A DNA stretch of 64,000 nucleotides, from the NCBI RefSeq assembly GCF_002752675.1, contig NZ_CP024608.1, positions 2,232,001-2,296,000 on the forward strand. Reading direction: 5' to 3'. Shown here piece after piece: positions 51,467 to 63,445 of this stretch. A model generated the notes under the pieces. The model was not told where the DNA came from, made no database searches, and was given only the letters and a program-made list of their open reading frames with translations. The stretch is from Massilia violaceinigra (lineage in GTDB: Bacteria; Pseudomonadota; Gammaproteobacteria; Burkholderiales; Burkholderiaceae_D). A program made the translations under genes and the position numbers. Position 1 is the first letter of the stretch. Each line of letters starts with the position of its first letter.

Positions 51467-52168
51467 CCGGTCGCTCTCCTTGCGCACCACGCGCCCAACG
51501 ATGATGCAGTCGCTGCCCCGGCACACCTTGCGGTGGTACTTGCGCTTGTCGGAATTGTCGGACTCCAGCCACCATTCGCCCGCATCGCGCGAGAGCCGCT
51601 TGACCACCGCTTCACCCTCATAATTAACGGCGAACACCGCACCATCGACGGGCCGGTTGTTAGCCGTATTGATCACGATGATATCGCCCTCGTACAAGGT
51701 CGGCTCCATGCTCTGGCCCTTGACGCGCGTGGCCACCAGACGTTCCGGAATATAGTTGTTGCGCCCAACCCAGCCGGCGTCGAGCGGCAAGGTAGCGCCG
51801 GTATCGTGCCCGGGATCGGACTGAAAACCGCTGATGCCGGCCGACAGGCGCAGCGTCACCATCTTGATCTGCACGAAGCGCGGGTCGCCGTCTTCGGCCA
51901 CGATAACCGGCTGCATCTCCCCGGGCAGGCCATCGGCCCCGGCGCTACGGCGCGCCATCGGCCCCGTGCCTTCATGCAGCCATTCGAACGCCACCTTGCA
52001 GGCCGACGCCAGCGCCGCCAGGGTAGCCGCTTCCGGCCCACGCGTGCCGCTGCGGTTGATGATGCGGTTGATGGTCGGCTGCGGCACGCCGGAGGCGCGC
52101 GACAGGGCACTCTGCGACTGGAAACCGGCTTCTTCCATCGCGTGTGTCAGGCGGTCTGAAATAGTCAT
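51461..52168 (-). CDS. S24-family phage-type repressor
   Basis: A 235-residue LexA/CI-type protein. The helix-turn-helix is QSALSRASGVPQPTINRIIN; the peptidase has KGQSMEPTLYEGDIIVI (Ser) and VVKRLS (Lys). It would control itself and the divergent small gene and could respond to DNA damage by RecA-aided cleavage. The start at 52168 fits the HTH family. A long inverted repeat fills the divergent promoter region. Confidence 0.9.
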   Translation of the reverse strand: MTISDRLTHAMEEAGFQSQSALSRASGVPQPTINRIINRSGTRGPEAATLAALASACKVAFEWLHEGTGPMARRSAGADGLPGEMQPVIVAEDGDPRFVQIKMVTLRLSAGISGFQSDPGHDTGATLPLDAGWVGRNNYIPERLVATRVKGQSMEPTLYEGDIIVINTANNRPVDGAVFAVNYEGEAVVKRLSRDAGEWWLESDNSDKRKYHRKVCRGSDCIIVGRVVRKESDRI

Positions 52169-52176
52169 GAGCGAAT

Positions 52177-52246
52177 TATACGCGTACGAATAGATTTTTT
52201 CAAAACCGTAGCGTGCTCTTGTTGAAAATCTATCCGAGCGCGTATA
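52177..52246. promoter_or_regulatory. Long inverted repeat in the divergent repressor promoter region
   Basis: The arm TATACGCG-ACGAATAGATTTT (52177-52203) is repeated in inverse form at 52222-52246 (AAAATCTATCCGAGCGCGTATA-like) with few mismatches. It is centred between the S24 repressor and the divergent HTH gene and is a natural operator candidate for both. Confidence 0.65.
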
Positions 52247-52256
52247 GACTGTGCTC

Positions 52257-52469
52257 ATGGAAAAAGACATCTCCACCCTGTTACGGGAAATCAAGGACGC
52301 AACCGGGTGGACGGAGATGCGCATGGCGACGGCACTGGGGACCACCCAGCCAACCGTCAGCCGCATCCTGAATGGCCAGGCGGACTGCAAAATCGCCACC
52401 TTCCACGCCATCCGCGCCCTGCACGCGCTGAAATGCCCTCTCGCCCGCGCAAGCGGACCGTTGACCTGA
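52257..52469 (+). CDS. Small HTH protein, Cro-like
   Basis: A 70-residue helix-turn-helix protein (MRMATALGTTQPTVSRILNG) divergent from the S24 repressor, as in a phage switch. It begins ten bases after the inverted repeat. The following 280 bp up to the next gene hold no credible ORF. Confidence 0.78.
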   Translation: MEKDISTLLREIKDATGWTEMRMATALGTTQPTVSRILNGQADCKIATFHAIRALHALKCPLARASGPLT

Positions 52470-52751
52470 CCTGAGGCACACATGAGCAAGACCAATACTG
52501 CCGGCGGCCTGTCCGCCGCACCGGGACAGTCACGTCCGCACCCTGTCCAACGCGCCGTTCCGGCACCGGCGTGCGCCAGCCGCGCCGGGCCGGCGCGCTC
52601 CGCTCCGCGTGGCGTGTTGTCGGGCCGTGCCGATGTCCGCGCCCGCGTCAGGTTGCGCGCCGCGCGCCGCCTGATCGACGATTTTTTGGAACGCCGGAGC
52701 CCTGGTGGCGCTGACGCTCTTCGATGCCCACCAGCGCTTCAAGGAGGTTCT

Positions 52752-53165
52752 ATGCGCACCTTTCTACACCTGAAACCCCGGCTTTGCTGGACCTGGCTGC
52801 TCTCCTCATGGGACACCAGTGCAATCGCCGCCACCAACTTCGCCAGCGACCTGTCGAGCATCCCGCTCGATGGCGTGGCCGTCGCCGTCACGCTGTCGCT
52901 GGTCGGCGGGGCCGCCGGCACGCTGCAAAAGATCGCCAGTCCCGATGTGGTGATCAAGTCGCTGCCGCTGGAAATCGCCAAGGATATCCTGATCTCCCTG
53001 GTGGCCGGCCTGGTGACGTACTCGCTGTGCGCGTGGCAGGAGATTCCGCTCCTGCTGCAGCCGGGCTGCATCACCATCGCCGCCTACGGCGGCTCGCGCG
53101 TGCTGGAACGCTACCTGTCGGCCGGCATCTCGCGCATGGAGCGCCTCGACGGCAAGCAGGACTAG
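52752..53165 (+). CDS. Membrane protein, possible phage holin
   Basis: A 137-residue protein with AAGGAGG before its ATG. Three hydrophobic segments (GVAVAVTLSLVGGAAGTLQ, ISLVAGLVTYSLCAW and LLLQPGCITIAAYGG) and its size fit phage holins. It lies beside a phage-type repressor switch, supporting a prophage remnant, but the holin role is an inference. Confidence 0.6.
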   Translation: MRTFLHLKPRLCWTWLLSSWDTSAIAATNFASDLSSIPLDGVAVAVTLSLVGGAAGTLQKIASPDVVIKSLPLEIAKDILISLVAGLVTYSLCAWQEIPLLLQPGCITIAAYGGSRVLERYLSAGISRMERLDGKQD

Positions 53166-53268
53166 CCGTCCCGGCGCCTCCTGCTCCCCCGCTGCCGGCG
53201 CCTGCCGCCGGCAGCGGCGGCGCCGTACGATATAATGTCGTCCTGCCTTTTTTTCCTCATCCATCCCC

Positions 53269-53976
53269 ATGTCCGCAGATACCCCGAACCGCCCGATGTT
53301 GTACGACCCGACCGAACACCGGATTCGCAGTTTCGTCACGCGCGCCGGCCGCCTGTCGATCGCCCAGGCGCGCGCGCTGGAAGAGCTGGGACCGAAGTTC
53401 CTGGTCGAATACGCCAAGGCGCCGCTCGACTTTGAACAAGCCTTCGGCCGCCGTGCGCCGGTGATCCTCGAAATCGGCTTCGGCATGGGCGACACCACCT
53501 CGCACATCGCCAAGGGCATGCCGGAAAAGGACTTTATCGGCGTCGAAGTGCACACGCCCGGCGTGGGCAGCCTGCTCAAGCAGATCGGCGAACAGGATCT
53601 GACCAACTTGCGCCTGATCCAGCACGATGCGGTCGAAGTGCTCAACCAGATGATTCCTCCCGCCTCGCTGGCCGGCGTGCACGTGTTCTTTCCCGACCCG
53701 TGGCACAAGGCGCGCCACAACAAGCGCCGCCTGCTGCAGCCGCCGTTCGTCAAGCTGCTGGCCGGGCGCCTCGCGCCGGGCGGCTACCTGCACTGCGCTA
53801 CCGACTGGGAGGATTACGCGGTCCAGATGCTCGAGGTGCTGGGCGCCGAGCCGCTGCTGCAAAACACGGCCGAGGGCTACGCGCCGCAGCCGGCCTACCG
53901 TCCCCTGACCAAGTTTGAAAACCGCGGCATCAAGCTCGGTCACGGCGTCTGGGACCTGGTGTTCACCAAAAAATAA
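53269..53976 (+). CDS. trmB: tRNA (guanine-N7-)-methyltransferase TrmB
   Basis: A 235-residue methyltransferase that makes m7G46 in tRNAs using S-adenosylmethionine. The SAM-binding motif is LEIGFGMGD and the family signature is [20 protein letters not shown]. Length and domain order are normal. It marks the return to core chromosome. Confidence 0.96.
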   Translation: MSADTPNRPMLYDPTEHRIRSFVTRAGRLSIAQARALEELGPKFLVEYAKAPLDFEQAFGRRAPVILEIGFGMGDTTSHIAKGMPEKDFIGVEVHTPGVGSLLKQIGEQDLTNLRLIQHDAVEVLNQMIPPASLAGVHVFFPDPWHKARHNKRRLLQPPFVKLLAGRLAPGGYLHCATDWEDYAVQMLEVLGAEPLLQNTAEGYAPQPAYRPLTKFENRGIKLGHGVWDLVFTKK

Positions 53977-54105
53977 GCCGACGTTGGGCTGACCTTGGGC
54001 GACGCAGCCATGCAGGCCGCATCGCCACGGATTTTTCTCCAAAGTGGTAGCGTTTCCAATTAGAATACGATTTCTTGGTACGCTTCTTCACGAGGAGTTA
54101 ATACG

Positions 54106-55281
54106 ATGGCTTCAACGGCACCCCGCCTGGACGTGGTCGACGCATTGCGTGGCTTTGCCATCGTCTCGATCATGCTGCTCCATAACATCGAGCACTTCGA
54201 CCTGTACTACGTCGTGCCCGATCTCCCGGCCTGGCTGGTCGTCCTCGACAAGATTATCTGGGACTGCGCCTTCTTTCTTTTCGGCGGCAAGTCGTACGCC
54301 ATCTTCGCGCTGCTGTTCGGCCTGACCTTCCATTTGCAGTCGCAGCGCCGCGCCGGGCGCGACGAGGATTTCCGCGTCCGTTATGGCTGGCGCCTCCTGA
54401 TTCTGTTCGGCTTCGGCTTGCTCAACTCGATGTTCTACCACGGCGACATCCTGACCATCTATGCCGTCATCGGCCTGTGCCTGCTGCCGGTGGCGCGCAT
54501 GCGCGATGGCGTGGTGCTGGCGCTGGCCGCCGCCCTGATGCTGCAGCCGTACGCATGGCTGGTGCTGGCCGACGCCATGCGCCATCCGGACGCGAAGATC
54601 GGCGACCCGGTCTCGTGGCAGTATTTCGCTCGCATGAATGCCTACCTGACGGGCGACTCGCTCGTGCGCGTCTGGCCCGGCAACCTCACCAACGGCAAGC
54701 TGGCGGTGATTCACTGGAGCTGGGAAAACGGGCGCATATTCCAGATCATGTCGCTGTTCATGCTCGGCATGCTGGCCGGGCGCCGCGGGTTGTTCGAGGC
54801 CGTGCCGGCAAGCCTGCGCTTCTGGCGCCGCACCCTCGCCGGCGCCGCGCTGCTGTTCATCCCCCTGTTCGCGATCAAGACCATGCTGCCCGACCTGGTC
54901 GCCAGCGCCGCCGTGCGCCGCCCGCTGGGCACCATCATCGCCTCATGGTCGAACGTGGCGTTCATGCTGGTGCTGGTGGCGTGCTTCGTGCTGCTGTACC
55001 AGGGCGGCGCCCTCACGCGCGCACTGCGCGTGCTGGCACCCTTGGGACGAATGAGCCTGACCAGCTACTTCACGCAGTCGATCATCGGCTCCTTCATCTA
55101 TTACGGTTTCGGCCTTGGCCTGTACAAGGTCACCGGCGCCACCGTGTGCCTGCTGATCGGCGTGTTGCTGGCGGCGCTGCAGTGCGCGTTTTGCGCGTGG
55201 TGGCTCAGGCGCCACGCCCAGGGGCCGCTGGAGCGGTTGTGGCACCGGGCGACCTGGATAAGCGCGCGCCAGCCGGCATGA
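54106..55281 (+). CDS. DUF418-family membrane protein
   Basis: A 391-residue polytopic protein with about ten hydrophobic segments. DVVDALRGFAIVSIMLLHN at the N-terminus and the C-terminal GRMSLTSYFTQSIIGSFIYY are the DUF418/YeiB signature. Proteins of this group may move or modify small envelope molecules, but no substrate is known here. Its 3' end overlaps the convergent exporter gene by 77 bp. Confidence 0.88.
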   Translation: MASTAPRLDVVDALRGFAIVSIMLLHNIEHFDLYYVVPDLPAWLVVLDKIIWDCAFFLFGGKSYAIFALLFGLTFHLQSQRRAGRDEDFRVRYGWRLLILFGFGLLNSMFYHGDILTIYAVIGLCLLPVARMRDGVVLALAAALMLQPYAWLVLADAMRHPDAKIGDPVSWQYFARMNAYLTGDSLVRVWPGNLTNGKLAVIHWSWENGRIFQIMSLFMLGMLAGRRGLFEAVPASLRFWRRTLAGAALLFIPLFAIKTMLPDLVASAAVRRPLGTIIASWSNVAFMLVLVACFVLLYQGGALTRALRVLAPLGRMSLTSYFTQSIIGSFIYYGFGLGLYKVTGATVCLLIGVLLAALQCAFCAWWLRRHAQGPLERLWHRATWISARQPA

Positions 55282-56134
55282 ACGCCAGCACGTTCCCGCC
55301 CAGGACCAGCAGCAGGCCGCCGATAGCGAGGGCGCTCCACTGGTACCCTTCGAGCACCGTCGACACGCTCAGCGCCACCACCGGGAACAGCACCGTCGAA
55401 TAGGCCGCGCGGTCAGGGCCGATGCGCCCGACCAGCAGCAGGTAGGCGGTAAACCCGACCACCGAGCCGGGAATGGCCAGGTACAGCAGCGAGGCGGCGT
55501 AGCGCATGGTCGGTTCGACCGCGAAGGGCATGTTCAGCAGCCACGCGCCGCAACCGAGAATGGTGGCGCCGATCAGCATGGCCCAGGTATTGGTCAGCCA
55601 CGGCGTCAGGCCGAGCGTCTGCATGCGCGAGGACAGCAGGTTCCCGGTCGAGAAGCACACGGTGCCCAGCAGCGCCAGGCCGAGACCGAGCAGCATGCCG
55701 CTGTCGTTCCAGTGTCCGCGCATCTGCGGCAGGAACAGCAGGGCGATGCCGCAAAGACCGAGCAGCGCGCCGCCCACCACCTGGCGCCGGATCGGGCGTC
55801 CCATGAACAGGCGGCCATTGATCGCATTCCAGATCGGCGCTGTCGAAAACACCACCGCCACCAGCCCGCTCGGCACCCATTGGCTGGCGTAATAAAAGCA
55901 CAGGAAATTACAGCAGAACAGGGCCAGTCCCTGGGCCAGCAGATAGCGCCAGGCGCTGCGCGGCGGCCAAATGGGCTTGCGCGTGGCGATCAAGAACAGC
56001 ATCAGCACCGCGCTGGCGATCCAGAAGCGGTAGGCGATCGATACCGGCGCCGGCACCACGCCAAGTTGAAAGGTAATGGCGATCCAGGTGGTACCCCAGA
56101 TCGCGACGGTGAGAAAGTAGAGGAAGATATTCAT
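55205..56134 (-). CDS. EamA-family transporter (drug/metabolite exporter)
   Basis: A 309-residue protein with ten predicted membrane helices in two EamA repeats (first: LTVAIWGTTWIAITFQLG; second includes YLAIPGSVVGFTAYLLLVG). It probably exports a small metabolite. Start at 56134 was preferred over the longer ORF because the N-terminal helix begins there. It is divergent from the AraC-type regulator 100 bp away, which may control it. Confidence 0.9.
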   Translation of the reverse strand: MNIFLYFLTVAIWGTTWIAITFQLGVVPAPVSIAYRFWIASAVLMLFLIATRKPIWPPRSAWRYLLAQGLALFCCNFLCFYYASQWVPSGLVAVVFSTAPIWNAINGRLFMGRPIRRQVVGGALLGLCGIALLFLPQMRGHWNDSGMLLGLGLALLGTVCFSTGNLLSSRMQTLGLTPWLTNTWAMLIGATILGCGAWLLNMPFAVEPTMRYAASLLYLAIPGSVVGFTAYLLLVGRIGPDRAAYSTVLFPVVALSVSTVLEGYQWSALAIGGLLLVLGGNVLAFMPAGARLSRSPGATTAPAAPGRGA

Positions 56135-56235
56135 GCCCCCATCTTGAACCGGCATGCCTGGTGCGACTTGTCTGATCTTGCGCACTTTGGGCCGGCCGCC
56201 GGCAGCGGCGGGCATGCCATGCTAGACTTTTCAGC

Positions 56236-57123
56236 ATGCACTCACGCCCACCGCTCATTTCGCACGCCGTCTTCAACACCATGAGCGGCACCAATGCCAC
56301 GCTCGAACGCTTCGCGTGGCTGGGCGACGGCTTGGCCGCGGCGATCTGGAAGCGCGAAACCGTGGAGGAGTTCACCAGCTATGTGCAGCCGGGCCACCAC
56401 ACCCTGTCGTGCTACCTGGGCGGCGGCTACCGTACCGAGCGCGCCGGCGTGCCGGGGCGTTACGGGGCGCCGCAGCAGCTCTGCTCCATGCCCGACTGGC
56501 ACGAGTCGCAATGGGTCGTGCGCGGCCATGTGCACATGCTGCATGTCTACTTCATGCCCGAGCACTTCACGCGGCGCGCCGTGGCGGAACTGGACCGCGA
56601 ACCGCGCGAGCTGACCCTGGCCGACCGCACCTACTTTGAAAACCCCCGCATCGTGCAGCTGTGCGAGGCGCTGGTGAGGCAGCCCTGGGACGATACGGGC
56701 CAGCTCCTGCGCGCCAACGAGATCACCCACGAAGCGCTGAGCGAACTGCTTCGTTCGCAGGCGATCGTGCGGCGCGACCTGCGCCTGCGCGGCGGCCTGG
56801 CGCCCCTGGTCAGGCGCCGTCTGGCCGACTATATCGAGCAGCATCTGGCGCAGCCGATCACCCTGGGCGAACTGGCGCAGCTGGCGTGCATGTCGGAGTT
56901 TCATCTGGCGCGCATGTTCCGCGTCTCGTTCGGGATGCCGCCTTCAAGCTGGGTAGCGCAGCGCCGCATCGAACGCGCGCGCGTCCTGCTCAAGGCCGGC
57001 AAGCTGCCCTTGCAGCAGATTGCCGCAGCCTGCGGCTACGCGGACCTGAGCCACTTCAGCCATCGTTTCAGCAAAGCGGTGGGAGCGCCGCCCGGGCGTT
57101 ACCGCCAGGCGCTGGCGGGATGA
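56236..57123 (+). CDS. AraC-family transcriptional regulator
   Basis: A 295-residue protein. The C-terminal 100 residues hold two helix-turn-helix units (LGELAQLACMSEFHLARMFR and LQQIAAACGYADLSHFSHRF). The N-terminal 180 residues would sense a ligand. It is divergent from the EamA exporter, which it may regulate. Confidence 0.92.
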   Translation: MHSRPPLISHAVFNTMSGTNATLERFAWLGDGLAAAIWKRETVEEFTSYVQPGHHTLSCYLGGGYRTERAGVPGRYGAPQQLCSMPDWHESQWVVRGHVHMLHVYFMPEHFTRRAVAELDREPRELTLADRTYFENPRIVQLCEALVRQPWDDTGQLLRANEITHEALSELLRSQAIVRRDLRLRGGLAPLVRRRLADYIEQHLAQPITLGELAQLACMSEFHLARMFRVSFGMPPSSWVAQRRIERARVLLKAGKLPLQQIAAACGYADLSHFSHRFSKAVGAPPGRYRQALAG

Positions 57124-57126
57124 GTT

Positions 57127-58997
<1,871 letters not shown>

Positions 58998-58998
<1 letters not shown>

Positions 58999-59837
58999 TA
59001 TTCCGCCCAAACGACCCATCCGTAGTGCGAGCTGGCCAGCACCACGATGCCGAACACGATGCGGTACCAGGCGAACACGGTGAAGTCATGAGTGCTGATG
59101 TAGCGCAGCAGCCAGCGCACGCACAGGAAGGCCGAGATGAAGGCCGCGATCGAGCCGATGCCGAACATCGGCAGGTCGGCCATCGACAGCACATCGCGTT
59201 CCTTGATCAGCGAATACACGGTCGCCAGCAGCAGGGTCGGGATCGCGAGGAAGAACGAGAATTCGGTGGCGGCCTTGCGCGGCAGGCCGAACATCATCGC
59301 GCCGATGATGGTCGCGCCCGAGCGGCTGGTACCGGGAATGAGCGCCACGGCCTGGGCGCAGCCGACCTTGAAGGCGTCGAGCAGCGTCATGTCGTCCACC
59401 GTTTCAACACGCACCACTGGAGGATTGAGCTTGTTGCGGCGCTCCACCCACAAGATGATGAAGCCGCCGATGATGAAGGCCAGCGCCACCGGCACGGGCT
59501 TGAACAGGGCCGACTTGATCATCTTGCCGAGCAAAAGGCCGAGCAGCGCGAGCGGCAGGAAGGCGACGATCAGGTTGAGCATGAACTTCTGCGCCTTCGG
59601 ATCGGACGTCAGCCCGCTCATCACCGAGACGATGCGCGCGCGGTATTCCCAGCACACCGCCATGATGGCGCCGGCCTGGATGACGATCTCGAACACTTTC
59701 GCTTTCTCGTCGGTGAAGTCGAGCAGGCTGCCCGCGAGGATCAGGTGGCCGGTCGAGGAAATCGGGAGAAATTCGGTGAAGCCTTCCACCAGACCCATGA
59801 TGATGGCTTTTAGTGCGAGAGCGAGAGTTATGTCCAT
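58998..59837 (-). CDS. uppP: Undecaprenyl-diphosphatase UppP (BacA)
   Basis: A 279-residue membrane enzyme that recycles undecaprenyl diphosphate for cell-wall synthesis. The catalytic motifs [16 protein letters not shown] and [10 protein letters not shown] are intact, and the rest forms the usual eight to ten membrane helices. It precedes recQ with an overlapping TAATG. Confidence 0.95.
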
Positions 59838-60028
59838 GAAGCAGTTTGTATTGTTATCGGGGAAGTCGGACCGGATGACGGCACGGTGCGGGGTCGAAGC
59901 TTACCACGAGCACGCCTCCGGCTTCTGATCCACCCGCATGTGCGCCGCGCTATTTCGCAATTTGTTGAGCTGGCGCGGGTAGGGCGTTGCCTTGATGAAA
60001 TGGCAACAATGCCGCGGGCGGGAAGCGC

Positions 60029-60946
60029 CTAAGCGCGTTCCATCAGCGCCGTGATGGCGCCGAGCGACGGCGGCGCGGCGCCGGCCGCCTGGCAAGCTGC
60101 CGCACCGGCGGCCACCGCGAAGCGCAGATGATCGGCGGGGGCGCGATGCGGCTCGTGCAGGAAGCTCCACGCCAGCGCCGCGATGCTCGCGTCGCCCGCG
60201 CCGACGCTGTCGACCACGGTGATGCGCGGCGAGGCGGCGTGCCACGTTCCCGCACCGATGTGCAACGAGGCGCCCTGCGCGCCGCGCGTGTACAGGTAGG
60301 TGGCGCCAGGGTTCCAGCCGCGCAGGGTGGCAAACGCCTTCTCGGGGTCATCGGTGCGAAACAGCCCGGCCAGATCTTCATCCGACACCTTGATCACATC
60401 GGCCAGCGCCGTCATGCGTTGCAAGGTGGCGTCGTAGCGCTGGTCCATCAGTGCCCGGAAATTCGGGTCGTAGCTGATCTTCACGCCGTCGGCCTTGAGC
60501 GAAGCCGCCAGTGCCAGCAGCTTGCCAGCGAGCGGCTCGCGCGCCAGGCTGATGCCGCCGAAGTGCACCCATTTGCAGTGCGCGCGCCACCCGTGCGGCA
60601 GGCGCGCCGCGTCGAAGTGCAGGTCGGCGCTGTCGTCGCCGACGAAAAAGTAGCTGGGCGGGTCGGTCCGGTAGACGATCGCCAGCAGCGGCGAGCGTGT
60701 CTCGCGCTGCACGAAGCGCAAATCCAGGCCGGCCGCCGCGCTGGCGTCCCACAGCTGGTCGCCGAAGACGTCGCAACTGACAGCGCCGGCGAAGGCGCTC
60801 GGCACGCCCAGGCGCGCCATGACGCGCGCCACGTTCCAGGTCGAGCCGCCCACCTGGCTGCACCAGTGTTGCTGGCCCGGTTCGGCGATCATGTCGGTCA
60901 GCGCCTCGCCGGCGGCCACAAACATCGGGAATGTCGGTGCGTTCAT
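60029..60946 (-). CDS. PfkB-family sugar kinase (fructokinase-like)
   Basis: A 305-residue ribokinase-like protein. The N-terminal GGSTWNVARVMARLG and the C-terminal TVVDSVGAGDAS (anion hole and catalytic Asp) are characteristic. It lies downstream of an AGE-family isomerase, in keeping with phosphorylation of fructose produced from mannose; that pairing is an inference. Start at 60946 (MNAPTFP) fits the family. Confidence 0.9.
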   Translation of the reverse strand: MNAPTFPMFVAAGEALTDMIAEPGQQHWCSQVGGSTWNVARVMARLGVPSAFAGAVSCDVFGDQLWDASAAAGLDLRFVQRETRSPLLAIVYRTDPPSYFFVGDDSADLHFDAARLPHGWRAHCKWVHFGGISLAREPLAGKLLALAASLKADGVKISYDPNFRALMDQRYDATLQRMTALADVIKVSDEDLAGLFRTDDPEKAFATLRGWNPGATYLYTRGAQGASLHIGAGTWHAASPRITVVDSVGAGDASIAALAWSFLHEPHRAPADHLRFAVAAGAAACQAAGAAPPSLGAITALMERA

Positions 60947-60947
60947 C

Positions 60948-62156
60948 TCAGTCCTTGAGCACATTGAGCACTTCGTAGCAGGCGCCCATGGTGTGATAGT
61001 CGACCTTGCCGGCCGGGCTTTTCTCGTCGGTCAGCTTGGCGTTGGCCGGGCTGAGGATACGGTACCAGGCGCCGTGCTGGTGATCGACAAAGTGAGTCCA
61101 GCTGTATTCCCAGATGCGCTGGTACCAGTCCCAGTACACCGCATCGCCCGTGCGCGCGCCCAGCAGCGCGGCCGCGGCCAGGCTCTCGGCCTGCACCCAG
61201 AAGTATTTGTGGCCGTCGCAAATGCTGCCGTCGGGCGCGAAGCCGTAGAAGATGCCGCCGTGCTGCGCATCCCAGGCCTTGTCCATCGCCTGCAAAAACA
61301 GCGCAGAGGCGCGCGGCAGCAGCCAGTCCGCCTCGCCCAGCAGGTGGGCCTGGTGACGTTCCAGGATCAGCAGCAGCTTGCTCCACTCGGTCAGGTGGCC
61401 CGGCTGGAAACCCCAGGGCCGGAAGATGTTGGTGCTGTCGTGGCGGTTGTAGTCGTGATCGACCGACCAGTCGGCGCGATAGTGCTCCCACACGGTGTCA
61501 TTGCACAGTGCGGCCTGGCGCACGGTGATGTTGTAGGCCAGCGTTTCGGCGCGGCGCAGGTAGGCATTCTCGCCGGTCGCTTCGAAAGCGCTGAGCAAGG
61601 CTTCGCAGGCGTGCATGTTGGCGTTCTGGCCGCGGTAGGGTGCCAGCTGCGACCAGTCGGCGCTCGCTTCGTCGGCGTACAGGCCGTACTGCGGCTCCCA
61701 GAAGCGGCGCTCCATCAGGGCGAAGGTTTCTTCGATATGCAGGCGCGCCTCTTTCACTCCGGCCATCAGCGCGTGCGAATAGGCCAGCAGCACAAAGGCC
61801 AGGCCGTAGCAGTGGTTGGTACCGTCCGTGACCTCGCCCTTGCCTTCGGCCCAGTGCAGCTGCCAGCAATAGCCGCCTGTGGCCGGATTGCGGTGCGCAC
61901 CGCGCAGGAAGTCCAGGCCGTGCAGAAGACGCATTTCGTCGGCCGGGTCGCCGAACTCGCGGTAGGCCATCGCATAATTGAAGATGAAGCGCGTGCTGCT
62001 CACAAGGTGGCGCGTGTGCGCGTCGTAGACGGTGCCGTCGTCCTTGTAGAAGTGATAGAAGCCGCCGCTGGGGTCGACGCAGCGCGGATCGTAAAAGCGT
62101 TTGGTGTGGCGAATGTGGTCAAGCAGGGTATCGCGCGAATGAAAATCGGGGGCCAT
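60948..62156 (-). CDS. AGE-family sugar epimerase/isomerase
   Basis: A 402-residue (alpha/alpha)6-barrel protein of the N-acylglucosamine 2-epimerase/mannose isomerase group. DHDYNRHDSTNIFRPWGFQP and HWAEGKGEVTDGTNHCYGLA contain the conserved His and Arg/Trp residues. It probably interconverts mannose with fructose (or a related sugar) upstream of the PfkB kinase, one base apart. The ATG at 62156 was preferred to an upstream TTG. Confidence 0.88.
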   Translation of the reverse strand: MAPDFHSRDTLLDHIRHTKRFYDPRCVDPSGGFYHFYKDDGTVYDAHTRHLVSSTRFIFNYAMAYREFGDPADEMRLLHGLDFLRGAHRNPATGGYCWQLHWAEGKGEVTDGTNHCYGLAFVLLAYSHALMAGVKEARLHIEETFALMERRFWEPQYGLYADEASADWSQLAPYRGQNANMHACEALLSAFEATGENAYLRRAETLAYNITVRQAALCNDTVWEHYRADWSVDHDYNRHDSTNIFRPWGFQPGHLTEWSKLLLILERHQAHLLGEADWLLPRASALFLQAMDKAWDAQHGGIFYGFAPDGSICDGHKYFWVQAESLAAAALLGARTGDAVYWDWYQRIWEYSWTHFVDHQHGAWYRILSPANAKLTDEKSPAGKVDYHTMGACYEVLNVLKD

Positions 62157-62300
62157 CGTCAAGTCTCGTTGTCAAAAAATAGGGTGTTGAATAAGGTATG
62201 GATAAGCGCGCGGACGCAGTTGTCCCTGGCGCCGGTCAACTGTGGCGCGCGCTGTGCTGAGTTTGCGTGGGGGTTGCTCAGTCGGTGGTGTTCGCTCGCT

Positions 62301-63320
62301 TCATTTGTGCGGTCCCCAGTCGTCGCACACGGTGCTGGCGCGGACGATCAGTTCCACCGGCGCGACCTGCTCCACCGGTGCGTCCTGCTGGTCGCGCAGA
62401 AGCAGCTCGACGCCCATCGCGCCGAGCTCCTTTTTGTCGATGCGCAGGGTCGTCAGGGGCCGGTGGCCGAGTACCGCGCTGGAGATGTCGTCGAAGCCGA
62501 CGATCGATACGTCGTGCGGCACCGTCAGACCGGCCGCCAGGCAGCAGCGCATCGCCACCAGGGCGGCGCTGTCGTTGTAGCAGAACACCGCGTCCGGCGG
62601 ATTGGGCAGGGCCAGCAGCGACTGCATCGCTTCGCAGGCCCCGGTTTCGAGATCGACGCCGTCCGGCAGGCTCGCTTCCAGGCGCGGGTCGGCCAGCATG
62701 CCCGACTCGAACAGGGCCTGGCGGTAGCCCTTGTTCCGCTCACGTACGCTGTAGTGGCCGAGGGAACCCGAGATCATGCCGATGCGTGTGCGCCCCAGGC
62801 CGATCAGGTGTTTGGTGGCCAGGTAGCCGCCCATGAAATTGTCCGGGTTGACCGAGCTGTATCCGCGCAGCTTCATGTCGATCAGGACCAGCGGCTTGCC
62901 GCTCGCGCGCAGGGCGCCCAGCAATTCGGGTTCGAAAAAGCCGGCGCACACGATCGCGTCCGGCGCGTGCATGCGCAGCTGCTCGGTCACGCCATCGGCT
63001 GGACCGACCGCCATGAACGAGAGCACGATGCCCTGCTTGCGGCAGGCTTCCTCGGCCCCGTGCAGCACCGGTGAATAGAACGGGCTGCTGGCGGCCGTGT
63101 TGTGCTGGCGGTGCAGCAGGAAAGTCAGGCGCCGCATGCGCTTGCGCCGCAGGTTGGTAAAATCGTAGCCCAGTTCATGCGCGGCCGACAGCACCATCTG
63201 GCGCGTGGTTTCGGTCAGACCCGGCTCGTTCTTGAGCGCGCGCGAGATGGTCCCCGCCGAGACGCCGGCAAACTTGGCGATGTCGCGGATGGTGACGTTC
63301 GACGGGCTGGCGGCGCTCAT
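62301..63320 (-). CDS. LacI-family transcriptional regulator
   Basis: A 339-residue repressor with the LacI HTH (VTIRDIAKFAGVSAGTISRA) and a periplasmic-binding-like sensor domain (AVFCYNDSAALVAMRCCLA, VSIVGFDDISSAVLG). It probably senses a sugar and controls the neighbouring glycoside hydrolase and sugar enzymes. An ATG at 63413 is a possible upstream start; the shorter form was chosen because the HTH then begins near residue 8, as usual. Confidence 0.88.
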   Translation of the reverse strand: MSAASPSNVTIRDIAKFAGVSAGTISRALKNEPGLTETTRQMVLSAAHELGYDFTNLRRKRMRRLTFLLHRQHNTAASSPFYSPVLHGAEEACRKQGIVLSFMAVGPADGVTEQLRMHAPDAIVCAGFFEPELLGALRASGKPLVLIDMKLRGYSSVNPDNFMGGYLATKHLIGLGRTRIGMISGSLGHYSVRERNKGYRQALFESGMLADPRLEASLPDGVDLETGACEAMQSLLALPNPPDAVFCYNDSAALVAMRCCLAAGLTVPHDVSIVGFDDISSAVLGHRPLTTLRIDKKELGAMGVELLLRDQQDAPVEQVAPVELIVRASTVCDDWGPHK

Positions 63321-63445
63321 CGGAACGGGGCCGGCGGGGTGCTCAGATGCGGGGTCGGGTCGATCACAAGCTTCTCCAGTGGCAGATGCCTTCTCATGCT
63401 GAGAGTCTTGCATATCGATTAGCCCATGGTCAAACGATTGGTCCG

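Noticed and set aside
52482..52751. Long N-terminal extension of the holin-like protein
   Set aside because: The extension is Arg/Pro/Ala-rich noise; AAGGAGG directly before the ATG at 52752 marks the true start.
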